From Oryzias latipes (Eukaryota; Chordata; Actinopteri; Beloniformes; Adrianichthyidae), in the NCBI RefSeq assembly GCF_002234675.1, contig NC_019871.2:28086094-28150093 (forward strand): a DNA stretch of 64,000 bases. Direction: 5' to 3'. The notes under the pieces were generated by a model. That model saw only the letters and a list, made by a program, of their open reading frames with translations, was not told where the DNA came from and made no database searches. Below are positions 1 to 12,350 of the stretch, in pieces (position 1 is the stretch's first letter; each line of letters begins with the position of its first letter). The position numbers were made by a program, and so were the translations under genes.

Positions 1-66
1 GCTCAGACTGCATCCCCCACGACCCGGGTCCCGAATTGATTAATGAAAGGATGGATGGATAGATAT
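1..66 (+). repeat. Tail of a dispersed L2/SINE-type repeat with GGAT microsatellite
   Basis: The first bases resemble the 3' end of fish L2-tailed SINEs (CCCACGACCCGGGTCCCG followed by an AT-rich stretch and GGATGGATGGATAG). The body of the element lies outside the window. The remaining 67-930 stretch is AT-rich with no feature I can name. Confidence 0.45.
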
Positions 67-936
67 AGATCATTCCAATTTTAACATTTTCTATGCTCAT
101 AAAATATTATATTTAAAATGTATACCTGCATAAGTACAAGTACAAATGTATAAAATGTAACCACTGAATCAAAGTAAGCAACATTGTGTACAAAAATAAG
201 GTTTTTGTCACACCAAAGACTAGCATTTTTAGATTTGAATTATTAATAAAACGTAGTTTTGATATTTTTTCAATGAAATAAATATAAAATAAACCCAAAA
301 CTTGGGAAATATTCCATCATTATTTTACTAACATGAAAGACTTGCTCCTGATGGCTGAAGAAGGAGCCTTACAAGAAGACATAATCACACAACATGGAAC
401 AAAATCAACAAATACAAAAATTATACAAAGTTTTGTCTAAATCATTTAGTCTTTTAAGCCCTGCTGCCCCCCACCGTCACCTCACTGGGTCAAGCGGAGC
501 TGTCTCATGGCCTGTAAACCCTCGATCTTGTGTTTTTCTCATTCATTTCTTACAGCCACCCAAAAGGGGAGGGCCAACACAATAACTCCCTCCCATTTTT
601 TCCAATATTAAATAAAGTTTGAAGCAGCAGAACCAAATGTTGATGGCAGATGTGACATTTTTAAAATACGACAGAGTTTTAGGGCCAGTTTACAAACGTG
701 ATAACTGTTAAATCACGAGAATAAAGTCATAAATTTACGACTTTGAAACTTAAAAAAATTTAAGAAAAAAAGTAATATACATCTACGAGAAAAAATACCA
801 AAGTTGTGTGTTTACTTGAACCTAGCTTGAAGATAAAAGATGCAGAGCATTTTGTGAAGCTTTATTTCCAGACAAGTTTTAAGAAACAAAGATATTCTAA
901 ACCTAATTGTTGGTGTAGCCTGCTTTCCGGGGTTCA

Positions 937-1690
937 GTGTTGTTAATGTGCTTTCATATTATTTGTCGTACAAAGGATGATGTCGCATTACTTTTTCCTG
1001 CCTTTAACCTGTCTGATTCTGAGCTTGCTGTCTGTCACAAAGTCATATATCTTGGTCATATCGTCAACGATAAGCTTACAGATGACGATGATATCCAACG
1101 GTTTTATATGCTCAGGAAAACACGCTTGCATGCAGGTTTTATTCATACAATTTTAAAATTCTATTTTTCAAAACTTACTGCACACCTTTGTATACTGACA
1201 AATTATAGGGCATCCAGCATCAGGAAGCTACAGATTGCCTATAATGATGCCCTAAGGATTTTATTGAAACAGCCTCGGTGGTGCAGTGGAAGCAGTTTGT
1301 TTGTTGGTGCTAGAGTTAATACTCTCCAAGCTTTATTAGGACAATTTATCTATGGTTTTATCTATCGTCTTAATGCTTCAAATAATGAAATAATTTTGAC
1401 TCTCACCAATGTAAAGCACAGCACTTTTAGATACCAATCCCCTATTTGGAGGTTTTGGTACAGTCGCCTTTTTTAAACTTTCAAGTTTTTTATTTTTTTC
1501 CCCAGCAGTTTTAGTCTTTTAATTAAGTTCATAATACTTGGTTATTTTACAGTTCTAATACTTTTTATGTCATTGTTCTGATACTTGTTTGAGTGTTTTC
1601 TTTTTTATCCTTAAGTCTTTTATATGTTTTGTAGCAAATGGACCTTGAGTCTGTAATCAAGCTTATGATTATGATTATTATTATTATTAC
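937..1690 (+). mobile_element. Non-LTR retrotransposon, 3' part of reverse transcriptase ORF and 3' UTR
   Basis: An open frame of 179 codons (937-1476) reads as the end of a LINE reverse transcriptase/thumb region. It contains YLGHIVND, a YRASSIRKLQIAYNDALRI block and RYQSPIWRFWY near its stop, all characteristic of fish non-LTR elements. After the stop, a T-rich 3' UTR ends in GGACCTTGAGTCTGTAATC and an ATT microsatellite near 1690, as expected for the 3' terminus of such an element. The 5' part is missing, so the copy is 5'-truncated. I do not assign the clade with certainty. Confidence 0.75.
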
Positions 1691-1839
1691 ATGTAAAATA
1701 AGGAGCTCAGAGACACATTTGGGTATAAAGGACCGATTCTTTATTCTGCCTTTTTGAATTCGCAAAACCAGACGTTCTTTTGTAATCTTACTTTATGTAA
1801 CTGTAAAGAAAACTAAAGAGGAACAAAAATAGTGTTGCA

Positions 1840-2428
1840 CACTGTAAGGATTCTGTGGTTTAGTTTGGTTTTATTGTTCTTTTTGCTCATGTTTTTGGTT
1901 TCCTTTTTTAAGTCAGACCAGTTTCGGGTTCATGATCCACAGCTGCCTTCAGTTCAGTTAATTGCCCTCAGCCTTTTTAAGTGTCTTGGTTTTTGTTCAT
2001 CCTTGTCATGTCATCTGCTCTTTTCACCTTTTTGTTTCTCCCCATAGTTACGTTATGTTTCAGTTTGTTTGAATGTTTTATTTTCTGTCACCAAGCCTGG
2101 TCTCCTGCATTTTGTGTCCTTCACCACCAGTTTCTGAGACATATGTGCCTTCCTCCAGATGAATCTGTCGTAAAATGTCTGAAATTCTGAGTGGCTGTGG
2201 CTCCTCCTGGAGGCCTCCTCCTCTCTGAGGTCTCCTGTGAGAGTCACAGCTGCATGCAATCCTCATTAGCTCCCTATTTAAGGTGTGGCTTTTCTGTGCT
2301 CTGTGCCTGAGCTTCTTTGTACCTGACCTGGTAGTTTTTGATTTGTCCTCTCGAGACATTAAACCTTGGCTATTTTGTGGATCTGCATTGGTCCTCTCTG
2401 CTCCTGGGTTTCTCGTTTCAACATAAAA
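1840..2428. mobile_element. Retroposed repeat unit flanked by ~25-bp direct repeats
   Basis: This segment is bounded by imperfect direct repeats (AAAGAGGAA..GTGTTGCA at about 1814-1839 and 2429-2454), consistent with a target-site duplication made by target-primed reverse transcription. The interior contains a pyrimidine-rich stretch and 'cattaaaccttggc'-type text seen in fish LINE 3' regions. Open frames in it on either strand have no recognisable domain. The family assignment is a guess; the direct repeats are visible. Confidence 0.45.
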
Positions 2429-2546
2429 CAAAGAGGAATCAAAAAAGTGTTGCATACGTCCCCTTCTCCAAATGAAGCCTCTTGTTTTAACAACAAACCA
2501 TAAAGGAGCTTTCAAACATTTATAATGTTATCAACAATCAGCTTAC

Positions 2547-2598
2547 CTGTTCAATTGAGGTTGTTGGGTCTGCTTTGCTGCTTCACCGCTTTCACTCG
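2547..2598 (-). CDS. Possible linker exon of vwa5a
   Basis: A 52-nt segment has an acceptor-like CAG upstream and a good donor (CAG|GTAAGC) downstream. Its phase (2+48+2) follows the end of exon 13 of the VWA5A gene and stays open, encoding a polar Ser/Glu/Gln-rich linker. Mammalian VWA5A also has a poorly conserved linker here. There is no domain to confirm it, so this is tentative. Confidence 0.3.
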
Positions 2599-2934
2599 CT
2601 GCACTGTAGGCTCATTTTGACTTTAATCTTGTAAATTTACGAGAAAAAATCGTAAATTTACAACTTTAAATCTCATAAAATTCTTCTTTTTCTGGAGGCC
2701 CTAAAACTCCATCGCAGGAAAATGACTTCACTTTAAAAGAAAAAAATTTTCCTTAGACCGAAGATGTGCGGAGGTTTTGAAAGTGTGTCAATGCATGTCG
2801 AGTGGGTCAAGTATGACCTGATAGTGTTGGAAACACGGAAAACCAAAAGATAAAAACCTTTGCAAATACAATCTTGACCTTCCCCCACCCTCTGTCCACA
2901 GGTCTGGACTACAGTTTAATGGTAAAAGACTCAC

Positions 2935-5900
2935 CAGGGGTTGGAACATTTCTGCACACCAGGGGTCCTTGAACAGCATCACCATTGTCTTTGTTGACAG
3001 CAATGAAGGCAGTGTGATGACTGCTCACTCCTGATTGGACACTGAGCTCCACCACCTTCCTCTTCATGTCTTCATTTGACTTTCCTCTGTTCTTTCTTTC
3101 CTCAGACTCCAGAGAACGAATCAAAATACGAGCAGCTAACCTGTGGACTGTAAACCTACAAACAGAAGAGAAGGAAAAAGGGAGGTGAAGATGAAAAAAT
3201 GAAACCATTTGTAGTCTTTTGTTTTTGTCTGACTGAATAGTGAGGGATGACTTTTCTGTTTTATGACGGTTTTTATGGTGTTTGTCAGAAAAGTCTAGTA
3301 TGTTGTATTGTAATGTATTGTTGAAATACAGAAGTTTAACGTTTGGAAAACACTTGGAAAAAGTTGCAGGAAAAAGAGTAACCCTTGGAACAACTAAAGG
3401 AAGAAACCAAAAAGTTAACAGAAAAACTTAAAATGATTCTTCAGACCCAAACATTAGGGCTGAGATGGAAAAATCAATACTTTTCAGTTCTCCCTTTTTG
3501 TTTTTCAAATATAATAATAGACAATCTGAGTAAACTGTGTCAGTCCTGACTCATAAGAGAACGTGCCTGTAATGTTTAGGACCTAAATTATAGCTGCCAA
3601 ATAAGAACTAGAGAACTAACTAGTGTTGGTTAAAAACTAGCTTTACAGTGAACATTGGTTCTGCAATCTACAATGATCTAATATGGGTTATAAAGGCAGT
3701 GTTTTCTTTATTGCTCATAAGTATATACATTATGTCTTTGGCCTTTTTCAGGAAAAATCGTAGAGAAAGAAAAACACATAAAAAAATAATGGCACTTAAG
3801 ATAATGATTTTTTATTACCCAGTGTCCTTTGCAGGATTCAGGTTAAACAGTTTTTTGCTCTCATAGGGATGATCTCCCAGAGTGTAATTCACCGTCACAC
3901 TGCAGTCTGTTTGGGAACTCTGACAAAACAAAATACAGTTTAGAGACCAGTGCGTGCACAAAGACACAACTTCTACACAAAACCTAAAGGAGATCTCACC
4001 AGTACCTTTCCACAGAGTTGGGCATAAACCAGTGACCTCTGACCCTGGAAAATTGTTGTGATTGGTGGAGAGAGGACAGTGGCAGACACTCCCTTTGGTA
4101 AATCCCATGTGACAGAGATGTCTTTGACAACAAGCTGTAGTGCAAATTTCAGAGACTGCATCACCTGATGGTTAGGAAACAGTGAATAACATAAATGTTT
4201 ATTTTGCTCAATAAAGGTGTATTATTGAAGTTAGTTGTTTGCTATTTTACTTTTGCCTGCATCCTGTCACTTCCTGTGATGAACTGAGCGTGACCTCTGC
4301 CCTCCTGAGCCAACCCATTGATGAGAGCAGAGCTGGCTCCTTCTCCAATCCCAAAAGAGAAACACCTGCAAACAACACACTGGTGTTAAACACACATAAC
4401 ACACAAACACAGGACACATGCAGTGAATCTGTGTTTTAGTGCTTTCACCTGTGGGAACCTGCATTCTTCCTAACTAGATCTAGAACTTCCTTGGTGTTCC
4501 CCACCTCTCCATCAGTGAAGACAAACAACTGAGAGGAAATACAGAAGTCACACAAAAGCACACAGAAAAACCTGTTACTGTGAAACAAGTTTACAACTTG
4601 AAATGCAAGTTTTATGACAATAAACATGTACAGAGATTTCAAAACGCAAATGAGAAGGGTTACATTTGAGTTACACTTCCAGGTGAATAGAAATTGCCAA
4701 AACATTTCTGAAGAAATAAATGATTTTGTAGCATGAACTTTAGACATACAGTATTTTACCACATAGAAATAAGAAATACCTGTCTAGGCTGGTTGGAGAT
4801 GCAGGGCTGACTGTAAATGTGTTGGAGGGGCTGAAGAATCTCTGTTCCTCCCAGATCAGCCTGCATCACCTCAACTTTCTTCAGAGCCTCCTCCATGCTC
4901 TTCTCACTGTATTCCACACTCTGCCTGCCATCAGAAACACACAAAGGTCAAAGGGAAGACTGCACCATGACACATCATTTACCAAGATTACACACAATTT
5001 TAACTTATTTTTAAAGCAAGCCACATTTTTAACAAGAAACCGCAGAATTCTTCATTATTTCATAGAAGATAAAACATAAATAATAATATTGAACTCAATC
5101 ACTGACGGGAAAATATGATCATAACTGGATCCAAAACCATAGATATTGAAGTAGCAGCCCATTGGTAAACTCTTCAAGAGGAGCAGCAGAGTATCCTGAG
5201 AGAGAATAGAAGCTGATGAAGACCATGATCTCACACACATAGAAAGGTTTTCATGACTGACTGAACACTGGATGAATACCCTTGCACTGCTGATGCGAGT
5301 CTCTTGCTGGTTCCTGTTATTGGTCGGACACTGCATGCTTCCAGATCGATCCAACAAGAACACAAACTCTCCACATGAGGCGCGTTTGGACATCACAGAC
5401 TCTGGGAACTCTGGGTACAGACTAACCATCACCACAGGATCACCCATCAGAGTGCCTGAAACACAACAGGAACCACAAAGATTTACATTTGTTGATTCTA
5501 GTTTGCACTAATCCCATAATCTAGACACAAAAACAAGTTTTCTCTCACCAGGCTGAGCAGAGTCCTGTCCTGCCTCCACCACAGCAGAGGGCTGGTGAGC
5601 ATCTTTGTAATAAATCAGCAGCTCTACATCTCTGTCAAACTTGTGTCCTGCAGCCAGCTTCACCTGCACACCAACAACACAAAGATGAAGAAACCTTTGT
5701 ATCTTCTTTTCAGCAACAACTACTTCTCACTAGGCCTGCACAATATACCGCAAATTTATCGTTATTGCGACATTAAGCTGTGCAATTTGCATACCGCAAA
5801 AGACGGCAAAAATCGCAATAAATGGTTACCTTAAATGTGCTAAAACAATCTCATGGCTGCTTGAAATATTGAACAAATGGAATAAATCCCTTTATGCATT

Positions 5901-8900
5901 TAACCAATCGGAAGGACCCGTTTACGTTGTTGATCAATCAGATGAGCCCTTTTATGTTTGATGTTTGCCTCCCATGTCGACGAGGGTCAGTTGGAGTATA
6001 ACGTTTAAACCGTTGCAGTGAAATGGAAATGATGTTTTTGGTTGTTTTGCTATTTGTTTATATACCGCGAGTTATATCGTTATCGCAATATTAATCACCA
6101 ATATCGCATATCGCGAGTTTTCCTCATATCTTGCAGCCCTACTTCTCACAGCTGTTTACTTACAGCAGCCTCTGTGTGATCAGTGTTCAGGTAGTGAAGA
6201 GGCTCCAGAGAACAGCTGGACTCTACTTTGGAAACTGGACGAGGAGAGGACACTCGTGCAGAAAAGGACAGACTGTAGGGAATCTCAGAGGCTGGAACTG
6301 AGCTGACCGGGACTCCAGGACCTTCACTACCTGCAAACACCACAACAAACGACCAGGAGTCACTGAAGAACACAATCATGAACAATCTGTGTTCATTTTT
6401 AAGGAAAACTAAGAACAAATATGTGTTTATCATTTTGTACACTTTACCAATTATAGAAAATATTCTTTAGTGTTTTTTTCTGTTCAAAGGTGATGTTAAA
6501 TTAGGAGTCTGTGAGTAAATGGTACATTGGAATTAGTGACATTTGGTGTCAAGGGGTTACTGTTGTTTCACCCACAAAAGCATTTTTGTATGTTGTCATT
6601 CGCATGAAGGAAAGATTGTTTGTACTAAGAAACTAAACATGTATTATTTAAAAACTGAAACTGAAACAAATCAGAAAAACTATCAAATTTGTGAATACAA
6701 TGCCAACTCACTTAGTATTTTTAAAAAGAAATTTCACATTGATAGAGAAAAAAAATCATATTTTGAATAAGAGCAAGGTAAAAGAAAAACAAGATAAAAG
6801 TGCATACTTTAGCATTCAAGCTAAAAAATCAACAGATTTCAAATCATGGGTCATTTGTATTTAGACACAAGGAACTTATGAAAGGTTTAAAAACATTTTC
6901 AACAGACTTAAATGATTCTGTATTAAAGAATTCAGTTTTATCTAGTTTAACTCTTTCAAAGCATCAGATATTTTCTAAAAAAAAATTAAACCATACAACC
7001 AACTAACAAAGGCTTGTTTGAAATATTAGTTAAGTTTTAGAACTTGTTAAAAAAAAAAATCTTGAGGTTTTCATACCTTGAGGGTGGTAGCGAGGGTTGA
7101 GCACAGCAGGCAGACAGAACCTCAGCGCCCCATCAGCCTCCACAGCCAGCTCAATGACATACTGCAGCATGATGGAGGCGCTCTCCCCTGGAGGCAGACT
7201 GCCCACACTCAGAGAGAAGATATCAGGACTCTGCTCACTCTCCTCCAACAGGAAGGCCTGCTGCCCTGAGCTCAGTGCATCGTCATACTCCTCACGAGCC
7301 TGCAGCAAACGTCAAACATGTCAGAGATGTTCACTGATCTGCAGCTGCTTTACAGAGACGGAAGCTTTCTGTCCACATCACCTGCTGCTTCTCCTTCAGC
7401 TCAGCTACAATGTGTGTCTGTCCAATGTCAGCACTGAAATGACACACAGCAGCATCTCCAGGCAGAGGGAAGACAAAAAGCGCCTCTATAGGTTTGTCCT
7501 CCTTGTTCTGGTAGTTCAGAGTGGAGATGACTGTAGCCACATGGTCCTTCACCTGCAGCTCCACCTCCACGCTCTTCAGAGGAACTGAGACGGCACATCA
7601 ACAGACACAGACACAGAGAGAGCAGAGATATTGCACCGTTTTCTTCCATCTCTCCATCCATCCATCCATCATCTATCCATCTTCTTTCACTCATCCGGGA
7701 CCGGGTCACTGGGACAGCAGTCTATGCAAAGATGCTCACACTTCCTTATCCCCGCCCACTCCTTCCAGCTCCTCTGCATGGACCCTGAAGCGTTTCCAGG
7801 CCAGACCAGAGATGGAGTATCTCCAACATGTCCTGAGTCTTCCCCGGGGCTAATCTCAAGCTACAATCTTCTCTTACTTGTGAACAAGACCCCATGATGC
7901 TAAAACTCCTCAACTGGGGGTACGATCACTCTACCCACCCAGAGAGGACAAAATGCCTTTCTCTGGTCAAGAACCATAGCCTCAGACTTAGCAGTGCTGA
8001 CCCTCATCCCAGCTGCTTCCCACTCAGCTGCAAACCACCCCAATGCATGCTGGAAGTCCTGACTCGATGAAGCCAAAAGGACAACATCATCTGCAAAGAG
8101 CAGCAAGGAAATCCTGTGATCCTCAAATCAGACCCCTCCTTGCCAGAGTCAAACATGCACAGGTCTGATTTACTGACAGCTATGCAAATCAACCTCCTGC
8201 TCCAGTCATAGAGAGACCGGACAGCTGCACTGAAAATGGTGCCTGCACAAAACTGCTTTCCCCTTCTGTGTTGCTAGATGGTTTGCCAAAATCTCTTTAA
8301 GGTCAACCGATAGTCCTTCTCTGTGGCCTCACCAAACTCCTCTGAGGACCAAGCTTTTGCCTCCGCAACAGCCAGGGACGCAGCTGGCTTGGACTGTCAG
8401 TACCTGTCAGCTGCCTCTGGAGTCCCACAAGCCAACCAGGCGTGGTAGGACTCCTTTATCAGGGTGAACTCCAACAATTGGTGGTATAAGTATTTGGCCC
8501 CCCTGAACTTCTCAACCTTTTGCCCCATTTCAGGCTTCAAACATAAAGATATAAAACTGTAATTTTTTGTGAAGAATCAACATCAAGTGGGACACAATTA
8601 TGGAGTGGAACGAAATTTATTGTACATTTCAAACTTGTTTAACAAATAAAAAACAGAGATATTGGGCTGGCAAAATTGTTCAGCTCATTGACTTTCAATG
8701 CACTAAACTCTCTCCAGATGTTTAGTGAGGATCTCTGAATGATTCAATGTTGACCTAAATGACTAATGATGATAAATAGAATCCATGTGTATGTAATTAA
8801 GTCTCCGCATAAATGCACATGCTCTGTGATAGTCTCAGAGGTCCGTTTAAGGCGCAGAGAGCATTATGAAGAAATAGGGACACACCAGAAAGGTCCGACA

Positions 8901-10950
8901 TACTGTTGTGGAGACGTTTAAAGCTGGATTTGGATACAAAAAGTTTTCCCAAGCTTTAAACATCCCAAGGAACACTGTGCAAGCGATAATATTGAAATGG
9001 AGGGAGTATCAGACCACTGCAGATCTACAAAGACCCGGCCGTCCGTCTAAACTTTCAGCTCAAACAAGGAGAAGACTGATCAGAGATGAAGCCAAGAGGT
9101 CCACGATCACTCTGGATGAACTGCAGAGATCTACAGCTGAGGTGGAGAGTCTGTCCATAGGACAACAATCAGTCGTATACTGCACAAATATGGCCTTTAT
9201 GGAAGATTGTATAAGGAAGAGAAGATATCCATAAAAAGTGTTGTTTAAAGTTTGCCACGAGCCACCTGGGAGACACAACAAACATGTGGAAGAAGATGCT
9301 CTGGTCAGATGAAACCAAAATAGAACTTTTTGACAACAATGCAAAATGCTATGTCCGGTGCTAAAGAGACACAGCTCATCACCCTGAACACACCATCCCC
9401 ACTGTCAAACATGGTGGTGGCAGCATCAGGGTTTGGGCCTGCTTCTCTTCAGCAGGTACAGGGAGGATGGTTAGAACTGATAGGAAGATGGATGGAGCCA
9501 AATACAGAACCATTCTGGAAGAAAACCTGTTGGAGTATGAAAAAAACCTGAGACTGGGACGGAGGTTTGTCTTCCAACAAGACAATGATCCAAAACATAA
9601 AGAACATCTACAGTGGAATGCTTCACAAATAAACATAAACAAGTGTTAGAATGGCACGCGTTCACGTTCCATCTACAGACACGCGCTCATATCAGCCCAC
9701 CTGTAATCTCACTGGCAACAGTTTCCAAGACAAGAATTTTTACAATGTTTTCCTTTGATAAAACTGTGTTGTATAGTGCACATTAATTTAAATTGCCCGT
9801 TCAAGAAGGCTGATGCGGAAAAGCTGCAGACCACAGCGCTGTGTGATTGGACCCTTTCCTTATGATGCTATAGTGGAAAAAAAGATCATTGTGAGGAAAT
9901 ATTGTCACTCAAACCCAATTTTGTTTTTTTATTGTTGTCGCACCCCCACGTGCCACTGTCTATTCCTCTGCGTGCCAACTGTGGTGCACGTACTACAGGT
10001 TGCCGACCCCCGGCCTATAACATGCTTCTCTTAAGCCTTTCAGAATAAACTATACATGTATGATAATATGTAAATTTTTGGTACACAAAATAAAGATATT
10101 TTAATGAAATATGAATTGTTTTCGCAGCTAATTTTCCTACATGGAAGTTAGATGACTCTATCTCTGAGGCACCACCTTTCACCCATTTCATGGCACCAAC
10201 CTAGAGACAGCCTCGGCAGCATGTCTGCGTTTTCCCATGAAAACAAACAACAGATCTTTCGCAAAAATGTATATGCATATTGCGCATATAAGATAAAAGC
10301 GTTTTTGCTGATCAGTGCTAGCTCCACAGCTCCACAGAGAAAGTGTGGGGGGGGGGGCAATGCTGGCAGCACAGACTCTTCCTGGAAAGGGCTTTTTCTC
10401 ACTTTGTAAGGACCCACTTATTTTTGTGGATTGGGAGGGGCTGGTGCTCAGAGCGCAGGGTTTTAGAGGAATACTCAGAAATGCGCGAATGGAGCAAAAT
10501 ACTACTTTGGGGTTGTGTTTAGGGAGGTATTAACATTACAAAACACTTAAAAGCCCAAAAAATGGATTTGTATGATATAGGCCATTTAAAGAGATAGATT
10601 CTAGCACATACATATTTTTAATTATTATTAATCTTTATTATGGAGGAATCCCAAATCAATATTTCAGGTTGTAAAGTAATAAATGAAATGTGTCTTTACT
10701 TATGTAATTTGCCACATGTCAATCTTTTCTGTAGCTCTATTTATTCTTACTTCAAATAAATAAAGGTTTTCTAAACCTTAATTTACCAGACATAAAATTG
10801 TTTTTTGTGCCTAAAAGGAGGTTTTTAATTTTTTTAATTTTAAAGAACCAAACTGCAGAAAGGTTTCAGAAAAAAATGGTAAATGAGTCTATGATCTAAC
10901 AGGTCTGTACCTGGGTTCTTCTTGGCAGTAAGCAGACCACAGCCGACCAT
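2935..10950 (-). CDS. vwa5a: von Willebrand factor A domain-containing protein 5A (VIT + VWA), 3' incomplete
   Basis: Thirteen exons join in phase: 10911-10950, 7382-7584, 7077-7299, 6164-6330, 5549-5663, 5280-5455, 5107-5195, 4780-4924, 4449-4528, 4251-4365, 4006-4164, 3819-3919 and 2935-3155, about 611 codons. The start (MVGCGLLT) matches the family N-terminus. Exons 2-4 form the VIT domain (PLKSVEVEL, FVFPLPGDAAV, ALRFCLPAVLNPRY). Exons 6-10 form the VWA domain with an intact MIDAS motif (DRSGSM), ADLGGTEIL and FTDGEV. Exons 11-13 encode the following beta-rich region ending VQGPL..RNVP. The human protein (about 786 aa) continues for roughly 170-200 residues. Those exons are not seen and should lie beyond the left edge unless lost. 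The human gene (BCSC-1/LOH11CR2A) is a proposed tumour suppressor of unclear mechanism. Introns hold LINE, Tc1 and MITE insertions. An orthologue versus a teleost vwa5a-like paralogue cannot be told apart here. Confidence 0.9.
5731..6141. mobile_element. hAT-type MITE with 8-bp target-site duplication
   Basis: The 411-bp element starts TAGGCCTGCACAATATACC and ends with the inverse of TAGGGCTGCAAGATATGAGG. It is flanked on both sides by CTTCTCAC (5723-5730 and 6142-6149). An 8-bp duplication and imperfect terminal inverted repeats are diagnostic of the hAT superfamily. It has no coding capacity. It sits in the intron between vwa5a exons 4 and 5, a few bases downstream of the exon 4 donor site. 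Confidence 0.85.
7625..8440 (-). mobile_element. Degenerate non-LTR retrotransposon fragments
   Basis: The minus strand at 7900-8106 encodes a reverse transcriptase catalytic block with the FADDVVLLAS form of the YxDD motif, followed by GMRVSTAKSEAMVLD, a signature of common fish LINEs. Neighbouring text (7690-7850 and 8280-8450) also belongs to these elements. A TCCATCCATCC microsatellite lies at its left. Frames are broken, so it is a fossil copy within vwa5a intron 1. Confidence 0.75.
8480..9650 (+). mobile_element. Degenerate Tc1/mariner transposon
   Basis: Plus-strand frames carry a Tc1-like transposase in pieces. The N-terminal helix-turn-helix and linker lie at 8908-9234 (GFGYKKFSQALNIPRNTV, then GRPSKLSAQTRRRLIRD). 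Parts of the catalytic domain follow at 9330-9649 (FVFQQDNDPKHKEHLQW). Frameshifts and stops separate the pieces. The 5' flank near 8480 begins with the 'agtatttggccccc' type end common in fish Tc1 elements; the right terminal repeat was not found. It lies in vwa5a intron 1. Confidence 0.8.
9651..10910. other. vwa5a intron 1, AT-rich, no gene recognised
   Basis: The text around 9980-10020 (caggttgccgacccccgg) looks like the end of a hAT-type element. A short G-run lies near 10350. No coding exon is supported. Confidence 0.3.
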
Positions 10951-11696
10951 CTTTGTATTTCTTTAGAGGGACAATAGACAAAAAGGGAAAAAAAAGAAAC
11001 ACTTGCTTACTGTTAATAAGAGACTAATTTCAAACAAAGTAATAACATTTTACTTTGGTTTTCAATCAACTTTCTGTAATATAAACTGTTGTCTACATCT
11101 ACTAAAAATAAAAATGGTAAAAACTACTCCAATGCTTATGTTTTTCACAAGGATTTTGAAAAGCTTTACTGATAGATATAAAAAGGAACAACATAAAGTG
11201 TTTACCTGTGAAATCTTCCTGCAGCCAATGATCAAACAGGAAATGTTTTCAGTCAGAGAAAAAGGCTTCCAACAGGTTTGCTTGTTTTCGTCACCACGCA
11301 GCATGGAGGGGGTGGCGTTTAGAATATCAAGAGATACACATGGATGAATGCACACAAATGTAACCTGTTCCTGTATGTTTTTCTTTCTGCCAGTCTGGAA
11401 TACTCAGCATTGATGAGGAAAATCAGCTGAATAAAAATTCTTTGGAACCAGGAAGAGGCCGCTCTTCCTGATGGTTTGACATGATACTTAAACAAATGAG
11501 ACCTTGTTGTTTTAAACACAACTTATTTAGAGAAGTAAATGCAAACTTTTTTTTAGTGCCTCATGCAACTTCTGTACATTGTAATGCTCTTTAGTATTCA
11601 CATAAAAACACAACATTTTTAAAACATTTTCCCAAATCCTCTTTTGGATCATTCCGATTCTCGATAGCAAACGTCAATTGGGCCTGATAGTGTACT

Positions 11697-11903
11697 GGCT
11701 TAAGCTGGTGGACACGTCTGGCTTAAGCTGGGGGACACGTCTGGCTTAAGTTGGGGGACACGTCTGGCTTAAGCTGGTGGACACGTCTGGCTTAAGCTGG
11801 GGGACACGTCTGGCTTAAGTTGGGGGACACGTCTGGCTTAAGTTGGGGGACACGTCTGGCTTAAATTGGGGGACACGTCTGGCTCAAGCTGGGGGACACG
11901 AGT
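11697..11903. repeat. Tandem repeat, 23-bp unit, nine copies
   Basis: The unit ggcttaagctgggggacac+gtct repeats from 11697 with copy starts exactly every 23 bases to 11881 (nine copies). Variation among copies is limited to a few positions (GCTGG/GTTGG, GGTGG/GGGGG). There are no unique spacers, so it is a minisatellite and not a CRISPR array. Confidence 0.95.
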
Positions 11904-12350
11904 GGCTAACAGTTGACAGATGAATTTTGTAAAAAGCACTTTGAACGCATCCATTCACTTTGCAGCCATCTAAGCTCCACTAAGAGCAGCTAAGATGATG
12001 TACTTGAAACTGTAAATGTGGGACCCTGAGGCATAGTGTGTTACTGATGGTAGCCTTTGTTACCATGGTGTGGTTCTGGGATTTTTGCTCACTGTTATGG
12101 TGATCATTTTGGCCTCACCAGTGCCTTAAGTGGGCCGGTCTCTCACCGTTACTAAGAACCAGCACTCCTGGTACTCCAAAGAGCTTAAATTGCTTTTTAG
12201 AGTACAAAGGTTTTCACGGTCCTCCAAGCCTGGTGCAGGTCAACAATTTTATGTCCAGTGACCTTTACAGATCTTTGGTCTTTGCCATAGTGGAGTTTGG
12301 AGATTGACTGTTTGAGGTTGTAGACAGGTGTCTTTTATTCTGGTGACAAA
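11904..12350. other. Intergenic, nothing recognised
   Basis: I see no gene, RNA or repeat boundary that I can support in this stretch. Confidence 0.3.

Noticed and set aside
11697-11903. Regular repeats suggesting a CRISPR array
   Set aside because: Units are contiguous 23-mers without unique spacers, and the genome is a vertebrate.
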